Positions 51,297-60,161 of a stretch of DNA of 64,000 nucleotides are shown in pieces; within the stretch, counting starts at the first letter, position 1; each line of letters starts with the position of its first letter. The translations under genes and the position numbers were made by a program. The notes beneath the pieces are model-generated. The model searched no databases and was not told where the DNA came from. It was given only the letters and a program-made list of their open reading frames with translations. The stretch covers positions 138,845,077-138,909,076 of the forward strand of contig NC_134365.1 of NCBI RefSeq assembly GCF_035582795.1. Reading direction: 5' to 3'. The stretch is from Mycteria americana. Lineage: Eukaryota; Chordata; Aves; Ciconiiformes; Ciconiidae.

Positions 51297-52714
51297 ATGA
51301 CTTCGTGTATATGAACTATGATGTGGATGAGATCTGGCTATTTTTTCCTGTCGAGAGGATTCAGTTACTGTAGGGGTGTTTGTAAATCATCCTTCTGAAG
51401 ATGGGATGTTTCCATTTCAAGTCTCCACTTGCTTTCTAACAGCCACCTCTAAAACAAATACTGGAACAGTTCAGGGTTTATTCTTCATCCTGAACACCAA
51501 ATACAACCCCCCTGAGCATACAAAATATATATGATACAAAAGATAAGGAATAGTAAAGTAGTGCCAGTCTCTTTTGGCAGAAATCAGAAGCCCAGGTATT
51601 ATGAACTAATTGGCTTGTATTTCCAGTGCACAGATGATAAAGTTGATAATTTTCTTTTACTTCATTTTCAAGTAATCGTGAAATCATGCTCTCTGAAAAG
51701 GAAGTACATCCTTGTATTAGCTCTGCGTAAAACAATCACATTCTTTCATTTGGACCCTGAACTAGTAAGAAACAGCGTATAAATAGCTTCTGTTCTTGTA
51801 TGGCTTGCACTTTAGTAACTGATTTCTCAGTAGCCAGATCTCAAAACTGTAAGTATGACTGCACGTGAAGCAAAACCATGCATAGATCATAGAGACCTTT
51901 TTACACTGTTGGGATTAAAAAAAAAAGAAGTGAATCAGTGTTTTCAGATGTAGATTTTTTGCATGAAGTATGGTGAAAAGAAGTTGGGAAGAGATGAATG
52001 CACAAACTAGAAAAAATCCACCCAACAATAATAATAATAATAAAAAAAAGAACCATATATCGCTATATATGATGTAAAACTCTTCACCCGAGGTTGGACA
52101 ATGGAAGTTTAAAATGTAGTTATAAAAATATACGATTAAGACTTCTTAACCCAGAGATTGCATGCTTTTGCTTAGTTTTGGACTCATGTTTTGTTGTTTA
52201 ATTTTTCAATATGTTAATGTAGCCTTGCTCACGTAAATAAAACTGTTTACAGTTTCAGGCTTTTTCCAGGGGGAGGGTGGAATTCTCATCTGCTTGTTGG
52301 GGGAAAAGAATTTTACCAGGATCTGGGCTTGGATATACATAAACACCACAACCTTAGAAAGCAGTTCTTCTGAGCACCTCGTAGTTTACAGATTACATAA
52401 ATTGCCACGTACAAAACTTTCTTCCCGCTTCCCCCCATTCTGCATTTTAATTGATCCGTACAACTCCGTAGCTCATTTTATTAGTTATACTAACTTTCTC
52501 TAAACTGTGAATAACCAACTGAAGTATTAGCATGCCAAATTGTAGAGATCTTTGAAAACAGCCTCTGTGCTTCTTTTAATAACAGAATGCTTATTAACGT
52601 AGAATAACTTTTTTTTTGGTCGTTATTTTAAAGAGCGTCTATATTAATCTAACTAGCAGCTTGCTTTGCCTCTTGACATGCTCACTAGCCATCATGCTCA
52701 CCCTTCTCTTCCAG
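51297..52714 (+). other. GPM6B: GPM6B sequence between alternative last exons
   Basis: This is intronic for transcripts that use last exon B, and downstream of the poly(A) signal for those using exon A. It contains an (AAT)n run at about 52,027-52,043, T runs and AT-rich sequence. There is another AATAAA near 52,236. The acceptor CTCTTCCAG ends at 52,714. Confidence 0.8.
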
Positions 52715-52864
52715 ATCCACTTCCTCATGATACTGTCTTCTAACTGGGCCTACTTAAAGGATGCAAGCAAAATGCAGGCCTACCAAGATATCAAAGCAAA
52801 AGAAGAGCAGGAGCTTCAGGATATCCAGTCTCGGTCAAAAGAGCAACTCAATTCTTACACATAA
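52715..52864 (+). CDS. GPM6B: GPM6B alternative last coding exon B (GPM6A-like tail)
   Basis: 150 nt. It encodes IHFLMILSSNWAYLKDASKM, then a hydrophilic, acidic, helical tail (QAYQDIKAKEEQELQDIQSR SKEQLNSYT) and stop TAA at 52,862-52,864. The tail matches mammalian long-tail GPM6B and resembles the GPM6A C-terminus. It is joined in phase 0 to exon 6, giving 288 or 328 aa. The preceding AG lies after a strong pyrimidine tract. Confidence 0.97.
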   Translation: MHFLMILSSNWAYLKDASKMQAYQDIKAKEEQELQDIQSRSKEQLNSYT

Positions 52865-54011
52865 ATGTTTGCCACAGTAATTCAGCAGAAGAATGCTGTA
52901 GCTCTGACAAATCAACAAATAGCTGCTCTGCAGTACAGATGTGTGTCTACCAAACAAAATTAGAGAGAAGTGCAAAAGCTTCACATTCCAGCTCCTGGAA
53001 CACATTCATAGGGAAATCTTCCCACGGGTAATCTGCCATCCTTTCACACAGAGAATGGAGGTTTTATTCCAGGCATTTTAAAAGGCAACACTTCACAATA
53101 AGTGACCAAATTATTCTTCTTCGAGACTTTTGGTATTTAATATTAGACATGTTCTCCAGCATGACGTCCTGCACAAAACCGTGGCAGGTGCTCCAAACCA
53201 GCAGGCAGTAGATCTCTGTACAGACCTTAGGCAAAGACACGTGTACGGTGTGTGATGTAGTATCTCAGTTTACATACCAAACGAAACTGTGGCCGGCTAA
53301 GATTTCTGACAGCTCGTGCTTACGTGACAGCACAACTGCAGCAGTTCCTAAGCTGCAACAGAGCTGTCTTTGACCACTCTTTCCGTGGGCCACAGGAACA
53401 GCACTCTACTTCTGTGCCACACTTTTTTATGATGAAGCAGTCACACTCCTGTGCTTATGTGAGCGCTGAGCAGATGTCCCAAGTTTTAATCATTTTATTA
53501 ACTATTTAATGGAATGTAGATCCCCGGATCTGGATAATGATCCCCTTCTTTGAAAATAAATGTCAGCTTTGCCTTAATATTTATTTTCTATAAATGTCTT
53601 AGCATTTATATAGTGGCAGGAGACCATTATCCTTTACGTTTTAAGTAAGTGAAAAGTGTTACCTTATTAAAATGACACTGATCTGACTATTCCAAATGAG
53701 CGGATGAGAAAGTTTGCAGAGTTTTACACAAACAATAAAAATTACAGCCATAAAACAGAATACAGGATGTCCACCTTTCTCTATCTTGGTGCTTAGCAAA
53801 TTTATAGTCAGTGCTTATGTGTTTTCCTTTTTACAAATTAATTAGCACATTAAGAAAACGTGGTGTTCAGAAAAAACAAAAACAAAAACAAACTGGTGCC
53901 ATTTTAAAGTCATTTCCCATAGAAGTCTGCCTTCTAATTAATGTTTTTTTCAGAAGCATTCAGTGATATCTTGAGTATTAGTGATGGTATATTTGGTGTT
54001 TGTTCTATATG

Positions 54012-54030
54012 ATATATATATATATATATA
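54012..54030. repeat. (AT)n microsatellite in GPM6B 3' UTR
   Basis: Uninterrupted AT dinucleotide run, likely length-polymorphic. Confidence 0.85.
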
Positions 54031-54597
54031 AATGTTGGGGGAAAAAGAAAAATACATCAGTCATTTGAAAAAAATGAAATATTCAAGTCATACCCATGTT
54101 AAGCTGACATGTGGTTTGATAGTTTTGACTGTTTGCTGAATATAAATCAAAGGAAGCACAACTTTCTTCAAGTCAGTATTAAGAGAAAAGGAATTTTGGG
54201 GGTATTAACTTCAAATAGAATTTTCTTTGTTAAATATTGAAGTCTAATTTGACAGTTTCAAAAAAGGGGCAAAGTTGATCAATGTAGAGCAAATATGACA
54301 AAATAGCCTAGTGTATGTTCTTACCTGTTGCATGAAGGAGACATTTCTACAGCAATGCAGGTGATGTTCTAGCCCAGTGTTTGCATAAGGGTAATAACGG
54401 AGGCAGTGTCTTAAAGCCTAATTCTTTTCTAATTCAGTGTAGCTATTACTGGGAGTTTTTGAAGTTTTGTTTAAGTAGTCTAATATTTTTATGTAAAGAG
54501 CATTAAATTTTGCTATGTATAAATTTTTGTAACCTAACAGTGAATCAATATTTTCTATCAGTGCCAAGGGCTTCCTGTAGTTACATCCAAGTGTTAA

Positions 54598-54603
54598 AAT
54601 AAA
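54598..54603 (+). terminator. GPM6B: Candidate internal GPM6B poly(A) signal
   Basis: Canonical AATAAA within the long 3' UTR, followed by T/G-rich sequence (TATTTGTAG, CTTGTGTATG). That makes it a plausible intermediate cleavage site. Confidence 0.5.
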
Positions 54604-55198
54604 TATTTGTAGATAATAGACAACACTTGTGTATGCTTATTTGGAAACAGACCTACAGCTACTCTATACTAGCGCATCTCTGTGCTTTATGTCTCTATCT
54701 GAAGTTAAACACGTTCTGTCCAGTAGCATCCACTTGCTCCTGTACTGGGAAAGGATGCCCGGTAGGTAGGTGTACGCTTCAGCATGGTAAGTCAGCGAGT
54801 GTTTCTAGCATGAAGTATTGGTAGTTGTTCCAGGCCAGCATAATGCAACAAGCACTATCCACCCCATTCTGGACAGCAAACAGGAGGAGTCTCTCAGAAA
54901 TGTTGTGAATGCCCGCATTGCTGCAGCAGCAAATTAAGCAGCATGTAAAATTAGACTAGCCACCAAATCACTTTTTATCTTGATTTCTAAAAGCAAAGTT
55001 TATCTCTGTCACATTTTTGGTACATCGTGTTTCAACATCCAGACAGAGCTTTGGTTTTTGCCCCTAAATTCTGTCAAACTTGGCTTCATGTTCTTGTAGT
55101 TGGGTCAAGATGAGCAGCCTCAAATGCAGTGCAAGTTGTAATATATGCTGCCACCCAAAATTACTTCATTGGTAAAAAATACTGTATTTTATACTGTA

Positions 55199-55255
55199 AA
55201 TAAAGTTTAATGATCTTGCCTATAATCTACCTACAAAATACAAAGCTTAAATAAA
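55199..55255 (+). terminator. GPM6B: Distal GPM6B poly(A) signal pair
   Basis: Two canonical AATAAA hexamers at 55,199-55,204 and 55,250-55,255 are followed by T-rich sequence (ATTTTTATTTG). They are the last plus-strand signals before the OFD1 3' end. Confidence 0.65.
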
Positions 55256-55275
55256 GATGAGTTAAATAGCATTTT

Positions 55276-55690
55276 TATTTGAATCTCTCCATTCTGGGCT
55301 GGTTAATACCAACAACATGATACGTGAGATGAGATAAGGCTGCTTTTAAAAGTGTTTGTTTCCCCTGCCATAGCAGTAAAAGGGGCACGTCAGCTTGGTT
55401 CTAGCACACTCTGCTCTCTGAAACTGCGCGAGCCAAGGGTCTCCACAGGACACCTTTACAAAGGTGCTGAGGACTGCATTTTTTGTTACCTGTACACTGT
55501 TACTTTGACCTACAGGTTGTAACAGGTGGAGGGAAGGAGGGGGGGGGGGTGGGAGCACCCCTTGAAAAGCTGTCAAAGTTTATAGGCATTCAGTGCCATT
55601 TCTTTGCCCTGCTTTGTCCGTTCACCTCACTCAAGGGCCTCCTTCTGGATTAGTAGCACATCAGGGCTCACTCTCTGAAGTCAGTGACTG
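55276..55690. other. Gap between convergent GPM6B and OFD1 3' ends
   Basis: About 400 bases separate the inferred poly(A) sites of the two genes. The gap contains a G-rich tract (GGAGGGAAGGAGGGGGGGGG type, about 55,528-55,551) resembling G-rich pause elements. I see no coding sequence. Confidence 0.55.
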
Positions 55691-55716
55691 AAGTGGTGAG
55701 ACAGCTCAAAATCACC

Positions 55717-55722
55717 TTTATT
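55717..55722 (-). terminator. OFD1: Candidate OFD1 poly(A) signal
   Basis: TTTATT on the plus strand is AATAAA on the OFD1 strand. Two more copies lie at 55,762-55,767 and 55,806-55,811. All lie some 270-370 bases past the tentative OFD1 stop codon. Confidence 0.5.
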
Positions 55723-56083
55723 AACTTATAATTATACAGCCTGCAGTCTTTGTGCCTAACATTTATTACAACTTCTTACAGGTAGAAAGTTGCTTTAAAA
55801 ACATTTTTATTGTAGTAATAATAATAATTTATAAAAAAATCAGTAGCTATTGTTCACCAGAAGTTTTCATCCACGTCTCCATGAGAAATGCCTGTAGCAC
55901 TGTATTATGGATAGAAGGGAGGGAAAGAAAGTGATATGAGTCCAGAGTAGTTTCTTATCTTAAATATAAATACTTGTTTTAGAGAGAAAGTTGAAGTTCC
56001 ATGCAGTTTAAGTGACTGCATATAATCATTGGCTTTATGTCCACCTATGCTGCAATTCTTTTGCTGTAGGAAATAAGCAAGCT

Positions 56084-56123
56084 TCAAGGGGGAGGATTTG
56101 GGTCTTCATGAACAGAAAGCCAT
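56084..56123 (-). CDS. OFD1: Tentative terminal OFD1 coding exon
   Basis: On the minus strand a pyrimidine-containing tract (CTGCTTTTTTGATAGATGAG) precedes a phase-compatible frame reading (R)WLSVHEDPNPPP-stop. It sits at the right place: after exon 56,964-57,034, which ends in phase 2, and before poly(A) signals at about 55.7-55.8 kb. Similarity to the human end (…GFSHEELDDSW) is limited to a His-Glu-acidic core, and the acceptor is weak, so another terminal exon is possible. Confidence 0.3.
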
Positions 56124-56963
56124 CTCATCTATCAAAAAAGCAGTACTACCTATCCACTGCTGTTGTAGTGCTTACCCAGTGAAAAGAACACTATACATAC
56201 AGATTCCTATTCAGGAGCACCAGGGTGTAAGGTCTGCTGTGTAAAACAGCACTTTGAAGGCACAGATAATACTGAATCATTACTGCAGTTAGCATGAGCA
56301 TTTAATCTTTTTAACCATTCCATATTTTTTGCTTATATATATATATTTTCAATGCTACATCTTCAAATAAATGGAAAGATTTGACAGACATGGGGTTGGG
56401 TTTGTTTTTTTTCTTTCCCCTATCAAGCAACTAAAACCTACATCTCCTTATTTATCGACATCTAGAGAGACCCAGGGGAAATGCCCTAGCTGTGTAACTC
56501 AGTGCAGGCAGCCAAAACCTCTGAAAAAAGTGTGTGAACTAGTTTGTTAAAAGTCCATGATGCTACTGATAAATCAAAGCTAGCTTCAACGCTAATAACG
56601 GACCATCTGCAAGGTGCAGTGCAGACAAACTTTCACAGGGTCATTACCCAAGAAGAATCCTTCCTACTTCAGCTCACTGTGAAGGAACTGAGATGCTGCC
56701 GAGTGGCAGATAAAAGGTTTTAATTGCCACAGCTATTGAAACAGATCATTGAATGTAGTTCCCAGATCTGAGTGCCATATAGTACATAACTTCCCCTAAG
56801 AACTGGAAGGATCGCCAATTTTTCCAACACATTTGCTTTTGATTACTATTTTGTTTATATTTATTTTGCTTTTTAAGAAGGCAGATGTCTCTTAACTGTA
56901 ATTCATACTGTAACTACTAATATGGGGTATTAGACATGATTAATAGTAATATATGAGCCTTAC
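56124..56963 (-). other. OFD1: OFD1 last intron
   Basis: AT-rich non-coding sequence with a TA-rich microsatellite at 56,334-56,346. If the tentative terminal exon is wrong, the true last exon should lie here or slightly beyond, but I found no better candidate. Confidence 0.55.
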
Positions 56964-57034
56964 CTGTCATCGTTTTCACTAGATAGAAGTCCCTCTGTAA
57001 GTGATACTTCTCCTATTTCTTCTTTCTTTGAATC
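56964..57034 (-). CDS. OFD1: OFD1 penultimate coding exon
   Basis: 71 nt with acceptor TTGGCGGCCAG and donor AG|GTAAGG. It reads DSKKEEIGEVSLTEGLLSSE NDD plus two bases. It aligns with the human OFD1 C-terminal segment I recall as [20 protein letters not shown], preserving SKK, the G-x-V/S-L step and the LxSS motif. It is hydrophilic and acidic with no domain. Confidence 0.85.
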
Positions 57035-57691
57035 CTGGCCGCCAACAGGAAAATACACTTTTGGTAAATGGTTCTTAAGTGAAGGTTTAAGTGAGTCTTA
57101 GTAATAATAGCACCTGTACTTTAAAGCGCCTAACTGAAAATAAACCCCCTATTTCTACAAATGCTGCATTGCATCTAGAATAATGATGCTTTGGAAAATC
57201 AGATTTGGATAATGTTGGAACAAAAGTGCGCTACAGTATTTCATGAAAGTAATGTTCACCCATGTACATACCTGTTCTTTTAAGGTCAAATTTTACATTT
57301 TGCCAGAATAAATGCTGTCAGTTGTGTTAGTGGAACACAAACTGACCTGTGTAGATTCAAACTGTATTTGAACACAGTTTAAACTAAAAATTGAGAACAT
57401 GTAAATTTAAATACTGTCCTAGTACCTAAAAAACAAACTAGCACCCCCCCAGCAGACCAAAAAAAAAAAGGCCAAAAAAACAACCACCTTGTAAAAGAAA
57501 GTTTTCAGGTTTTTTTTTCTTTTGAATCAACACATTTCTGCACTACAAACCCAAACACTCATCTCTGCAGGTTGTTACATAAAGCTTCTGAATGAAGAAA
57601 AAAATGAAAGAATGAGAATATTGTTTTCATTCTAAGCAAGACATAAATTCAGCCAATAATATTTTTGGGACCAGGTTTTGAGAATAATCAC
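57035..57691 (-). other. OFD1: OFD1 intron
   Basis: Non-coding sequence with an A-rich tract with C runs (57,429-57,488). No other element was recognised. Confidence 0.8.
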
Positions 57692-57853
57692 CTTGTTTGC
57701 CAGTTCCTGCTCTCTGCTCTGCTGAATTATTCTCATGTATTTTTCTAATGGATTTGGAGTAGGATCCTTTAAGTCATCTTCAGCACCAGAATTACTGTTT
57801 TCAAGTTTTCCTCCCTCCTTATCTTCATTGATTTTCATTGAGTCTTGGATCCA
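57692..57853 (-). CDS. OFD1: OFD1 coding exon with PLEKYMRIIQQ motif
   Basis: 162 nt, phase 0 both ends, with acceptor TTCTTAAAG and donor AAG|GTGATT. It encodes WIQDSMKINEDKEGGKLENS, then NSGAEDDLKDPTPNPLEKYM and RIIQQSREQELANK. The PLEKYMxIIQQ stretch is the most recognisable OFD1 C-terminal segment, and the Ser/acidic linker before it is typical of the family. The apparent frame continuing past the donor is intronic. Confidence 0.9.
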
Positions 57854-58809
57854 CTTTAAGAAACAAAATCAAAATGAAATACCGATCAGCTCAAGAAAAA
57901 TACCTTTATACCTAAATACCTGCACTACATGCAGGATTTCATGTTAACCTCAGTAAAACATGCCAGTCTGAACAGCATTAAATTTGTTACATGCAGTTCA
58001 AGATGAAATGTTCAGCTATTGCTTCAACTCAAAAAGTGACATTCAAGAAATTCCACTCTAACCCTGCCTGGATGTCTGAGATGCTGTGAGGCCTGAGGCT
58101 TCTATATGCGACATCTACACATGAATTGAAGATGAGCTGACACAGGTATGCAAGTTTCTTGAAGGGCCTAGTTTGCTGGTGTGAAGGGTAGCATGAGCAT
58201 GCCTGATCAGTACCACTAAACTAAATCAAATTAATCAAAGTCTTAAGGGTGGGAAGAGGAAGACGAAATGGGAGGGAGCAAAAAACAAGTTTTATACAGG
58301 TCCTAGAAGTCCAGAACACTACTTCAACACGTGCTACACGGCTCAAAGGGATTTAAGCAAACTCCTTAAGGTCTCCTTATAACTTCTGCTTCCAAGGAAG
58401 TACCCTACATACACTGATACAGGCTAACAGACATTAACATGTTCTGGTGTTGTCCCACCAGCAGTGGTCCAGACCAGACCACCAGACCAGAAAGTCAAGG
58501 AATGTATAGCTTGTTCCAAGAACATGGTGACAGCTGTCTTCTAAGTTCTGGCCGTAAAACTGTAGCTTCCAGTTACGTGAAGCGTGGAAGAAAAACCATC
58601 TGTTTCCAGTGAAAAAGCTACTTGGCATACGGAGAAATTCTAGCGAGACTCATTGGTTAATCGCACAAGTACATAAAAGAACTTAGCTTCTACTACTTTC
58701 ACTTAAAGAATAAAATCTTTTTTTAACCAAGTAACACACACAGCAATCCTAAAATACATGGCACTACAAAGCTGCATTACTGTCAGAAATTAAAATACTA
58801 AATCACCAC
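57854..58809 (-). other. OFD1: OFD1 intron
   Basis: No repeat or additional exon recognised. Confidence 0.8.
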
Positions 58810-58943
58810 CTCTTTGTTAAGCTTTTCCACTTCTTTTTGCTCTCTTTCCAAAGCTTCCTGTTGTTCTCTCTCTCCCCTTTCTTCTTCCAAGTTTTTCTCA
58901 ACTTCTCTATTCTGTTCTTCAATCTGTCTTTGATCCAGCACCG
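58810..58943 (-). CDS. OFD1: OFD1 coding exon, C-terminal coiled coil
   Basis: 134 nt with acceptor TTTTTCACAG. It encodes (T)VLDQRQIEEQNREVEKNL, EEERGEREQQEALEREQKEV and EKLNKE, a Glu/Gln/Arg-rich heptad-like helix typical of OFD1's last coiled coil. The donor is ambiguous: GAG|GTGGTG (low end 58,810) or GTG|GTGATT (low end 58,807, adding one Val). Both keep the frame. Confidence 0.88.
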
Positions 58944-60041
58944 CTGTGAAAAATTATTTCAACATCTGTAATTTGATTTATGTATTCAGTAATCTACTGC
59001 AGTAGCATGCAAATAAGTAACAGGTTCCTGTATAACACTAATAGTAAACAAAAAACCACTGGATATATTGTTTATACATATACCAAAGTTATTCTTAGGT
59101 ATCTGGTAATGTTTCTTCCCATCTCTATACATTTTTAGTCTGATATATGACTCACTAAGAGTTAAACAGCAGAGCCAAAGTAGAGGCCAGAGAGTTGACA
59201 AATCTCTCTATGCACTTCTCATTCCTACCATGGACTTTCTCATTAAATCTCTGTTACCCTAAAGTTCACGTTGCTATAGTCTTTCCCTCCCTGCAATATG
59301 GTTGGATACAATTCTTCATATTTATAAAGCAAAGTACTTAAAAACCCTTTGAAAATTATTGCAGGACACACTGCTGATGTGACCAGTATATTCAAAAAGC
59401 TGTGTAAGTAGAACAGCATTCAGATAGTAATTAGATGGGCAAACTAAATACTGGGAATTGTCAGAAGCTAGAAAGTTCTTCTCTTAATAATCATCATGCT
59501 TCCATCTAGAACAATTAGAAAAGCAGCATATGCTGCACTGAAATCATCCTCATCTACCCAAAGAATTAAAACAGCATTGTAATAATACAGTTTGCAAACA
59601 GAGTCAAAAATTTTAAAAAATCCAGACAAGCAGTACATAAAACACTTCAAAAAAAAAAACAAAACAAAACCTTTCAAGCCTTATTTCTATCAAGAGCAGA
59701 AATAATATTTAATAATTATCCTCAAGAGAAAAGAAAAAAACAAAATCGTCTCTCCAGAAGCTGAACGGGGGCAAAGGGAGGGACGGGACACGGATGAGGA
59801 CGGACAGGTGGCAAAAGTGTTTAAATTAAAAACAAATTTTACCAAAACCAGGGTGAAAAAGACATCCTCATACAGTAAAGCAAAAGAAAACATTCCTTCC
59901 TCTTTATTACATAATTAGCACTTTTGGAAAGATTTTTCAATCACACCAGCATACATACCTATAGAATGTTAAATATCTGGCTTTTTGTTTTATACGTTTG
60001 ACATTTAAACAAGGTATTCACTTTTGTTTCTGAGAACTCAC
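58944..60041 (-). other. OFD1: OFD1 intron
   Basis: AT-rich non-coding sequence with a short A-rich/C tract at about 59,650-59,671. No other element was recognised. Confidence 0.8.
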
Positions 60042-60161
60042 TTAAGTCCTGCAGCGAAGTGGCTGTTGCTGGCACCGTGGCTGTGACATGGTTTCCATTG
60101 ACGATGTCCCCAGATGGATGCAAGGCATCACTTTCACACTGCTCTGGAATGTCCCCCTGAT
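60042..60161 (-). CDS. OFD1: OFD1 coding exon (linker)
   Basis: 120 nt, phase 1 both ends, with acceptor TCGTCTCCAG and donor TTAA|GTGAGT. It reads QGDIPEQCESDALHPSGDIV and NGNHVTATVPATATSLQDL. It is a hydrophilic Ser/Thr/Ala-rich linker before the coiled coil. Identification rests on splice phase, strand and neighbours rather than on a domain. Confidence 0.82.
   Translation of the reverse strand: MRGTFQSSVKVMPCIHLGTSSMETMSQPRCQQQPLRCRT

Larger units (their letters stand above)
21738..55275 (+). other. GPM6B: GPM6B gene (neuronal membrane glycoprotein M6-B), complete
   Basis: This proteolipid-protein family (PLP1/DM20, GPM6A, GPM6B) gene encodes a four-pass membrane protein of neurons, glia and osteoblasts. 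It is linked in the literature to membrane/filopodial organisation, serotonin-transporter trafficking and matrix-vesicle release. Coding exons are at 21,963-22,023; 29,521-29,640 (cassette); 41,019-41,205; 44,693-44,849; 48,055-48,226; 49,903-49,976; 50,286-50,351; then either 51,074-51,154 or 52,715-52,864. All junctions are GT/AG with compatible phases. The core exon sizes match PLP1/DM20, with exon 4 being 3 nt longer than PLP1's as I recall it. Predicted products are 265, 305, 288 and 328 aa. The gene ends are inferred from the TATA-like element and poly(A) signals. It converges with OFD1 on the opposite strand. Confidence 0.95.
52865..55275 (+). other. GPM6B: GPM6B long 3' UTR
   Basis: About 2.4 kb of AT-rich sequence after exon B, with several AATAAA signals (53,555; 53,734; 54,598; 55,199; 55,250) and an (AT)n run at 54,012-54,030. 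The last pair of signals is taken as the distal gene end because OFD1 converges just beyond. Exact ends are inferred. Confidence 0.7.

Noticed and set aside
56640..56670. Minus-strand frame containing Asp-Ser-Ser-Trp as the OFD1 terminal exon
   Set aside because: The frame has a stop immediately upstream (TGA) before any acceptor, and the reading does not end after Trp.
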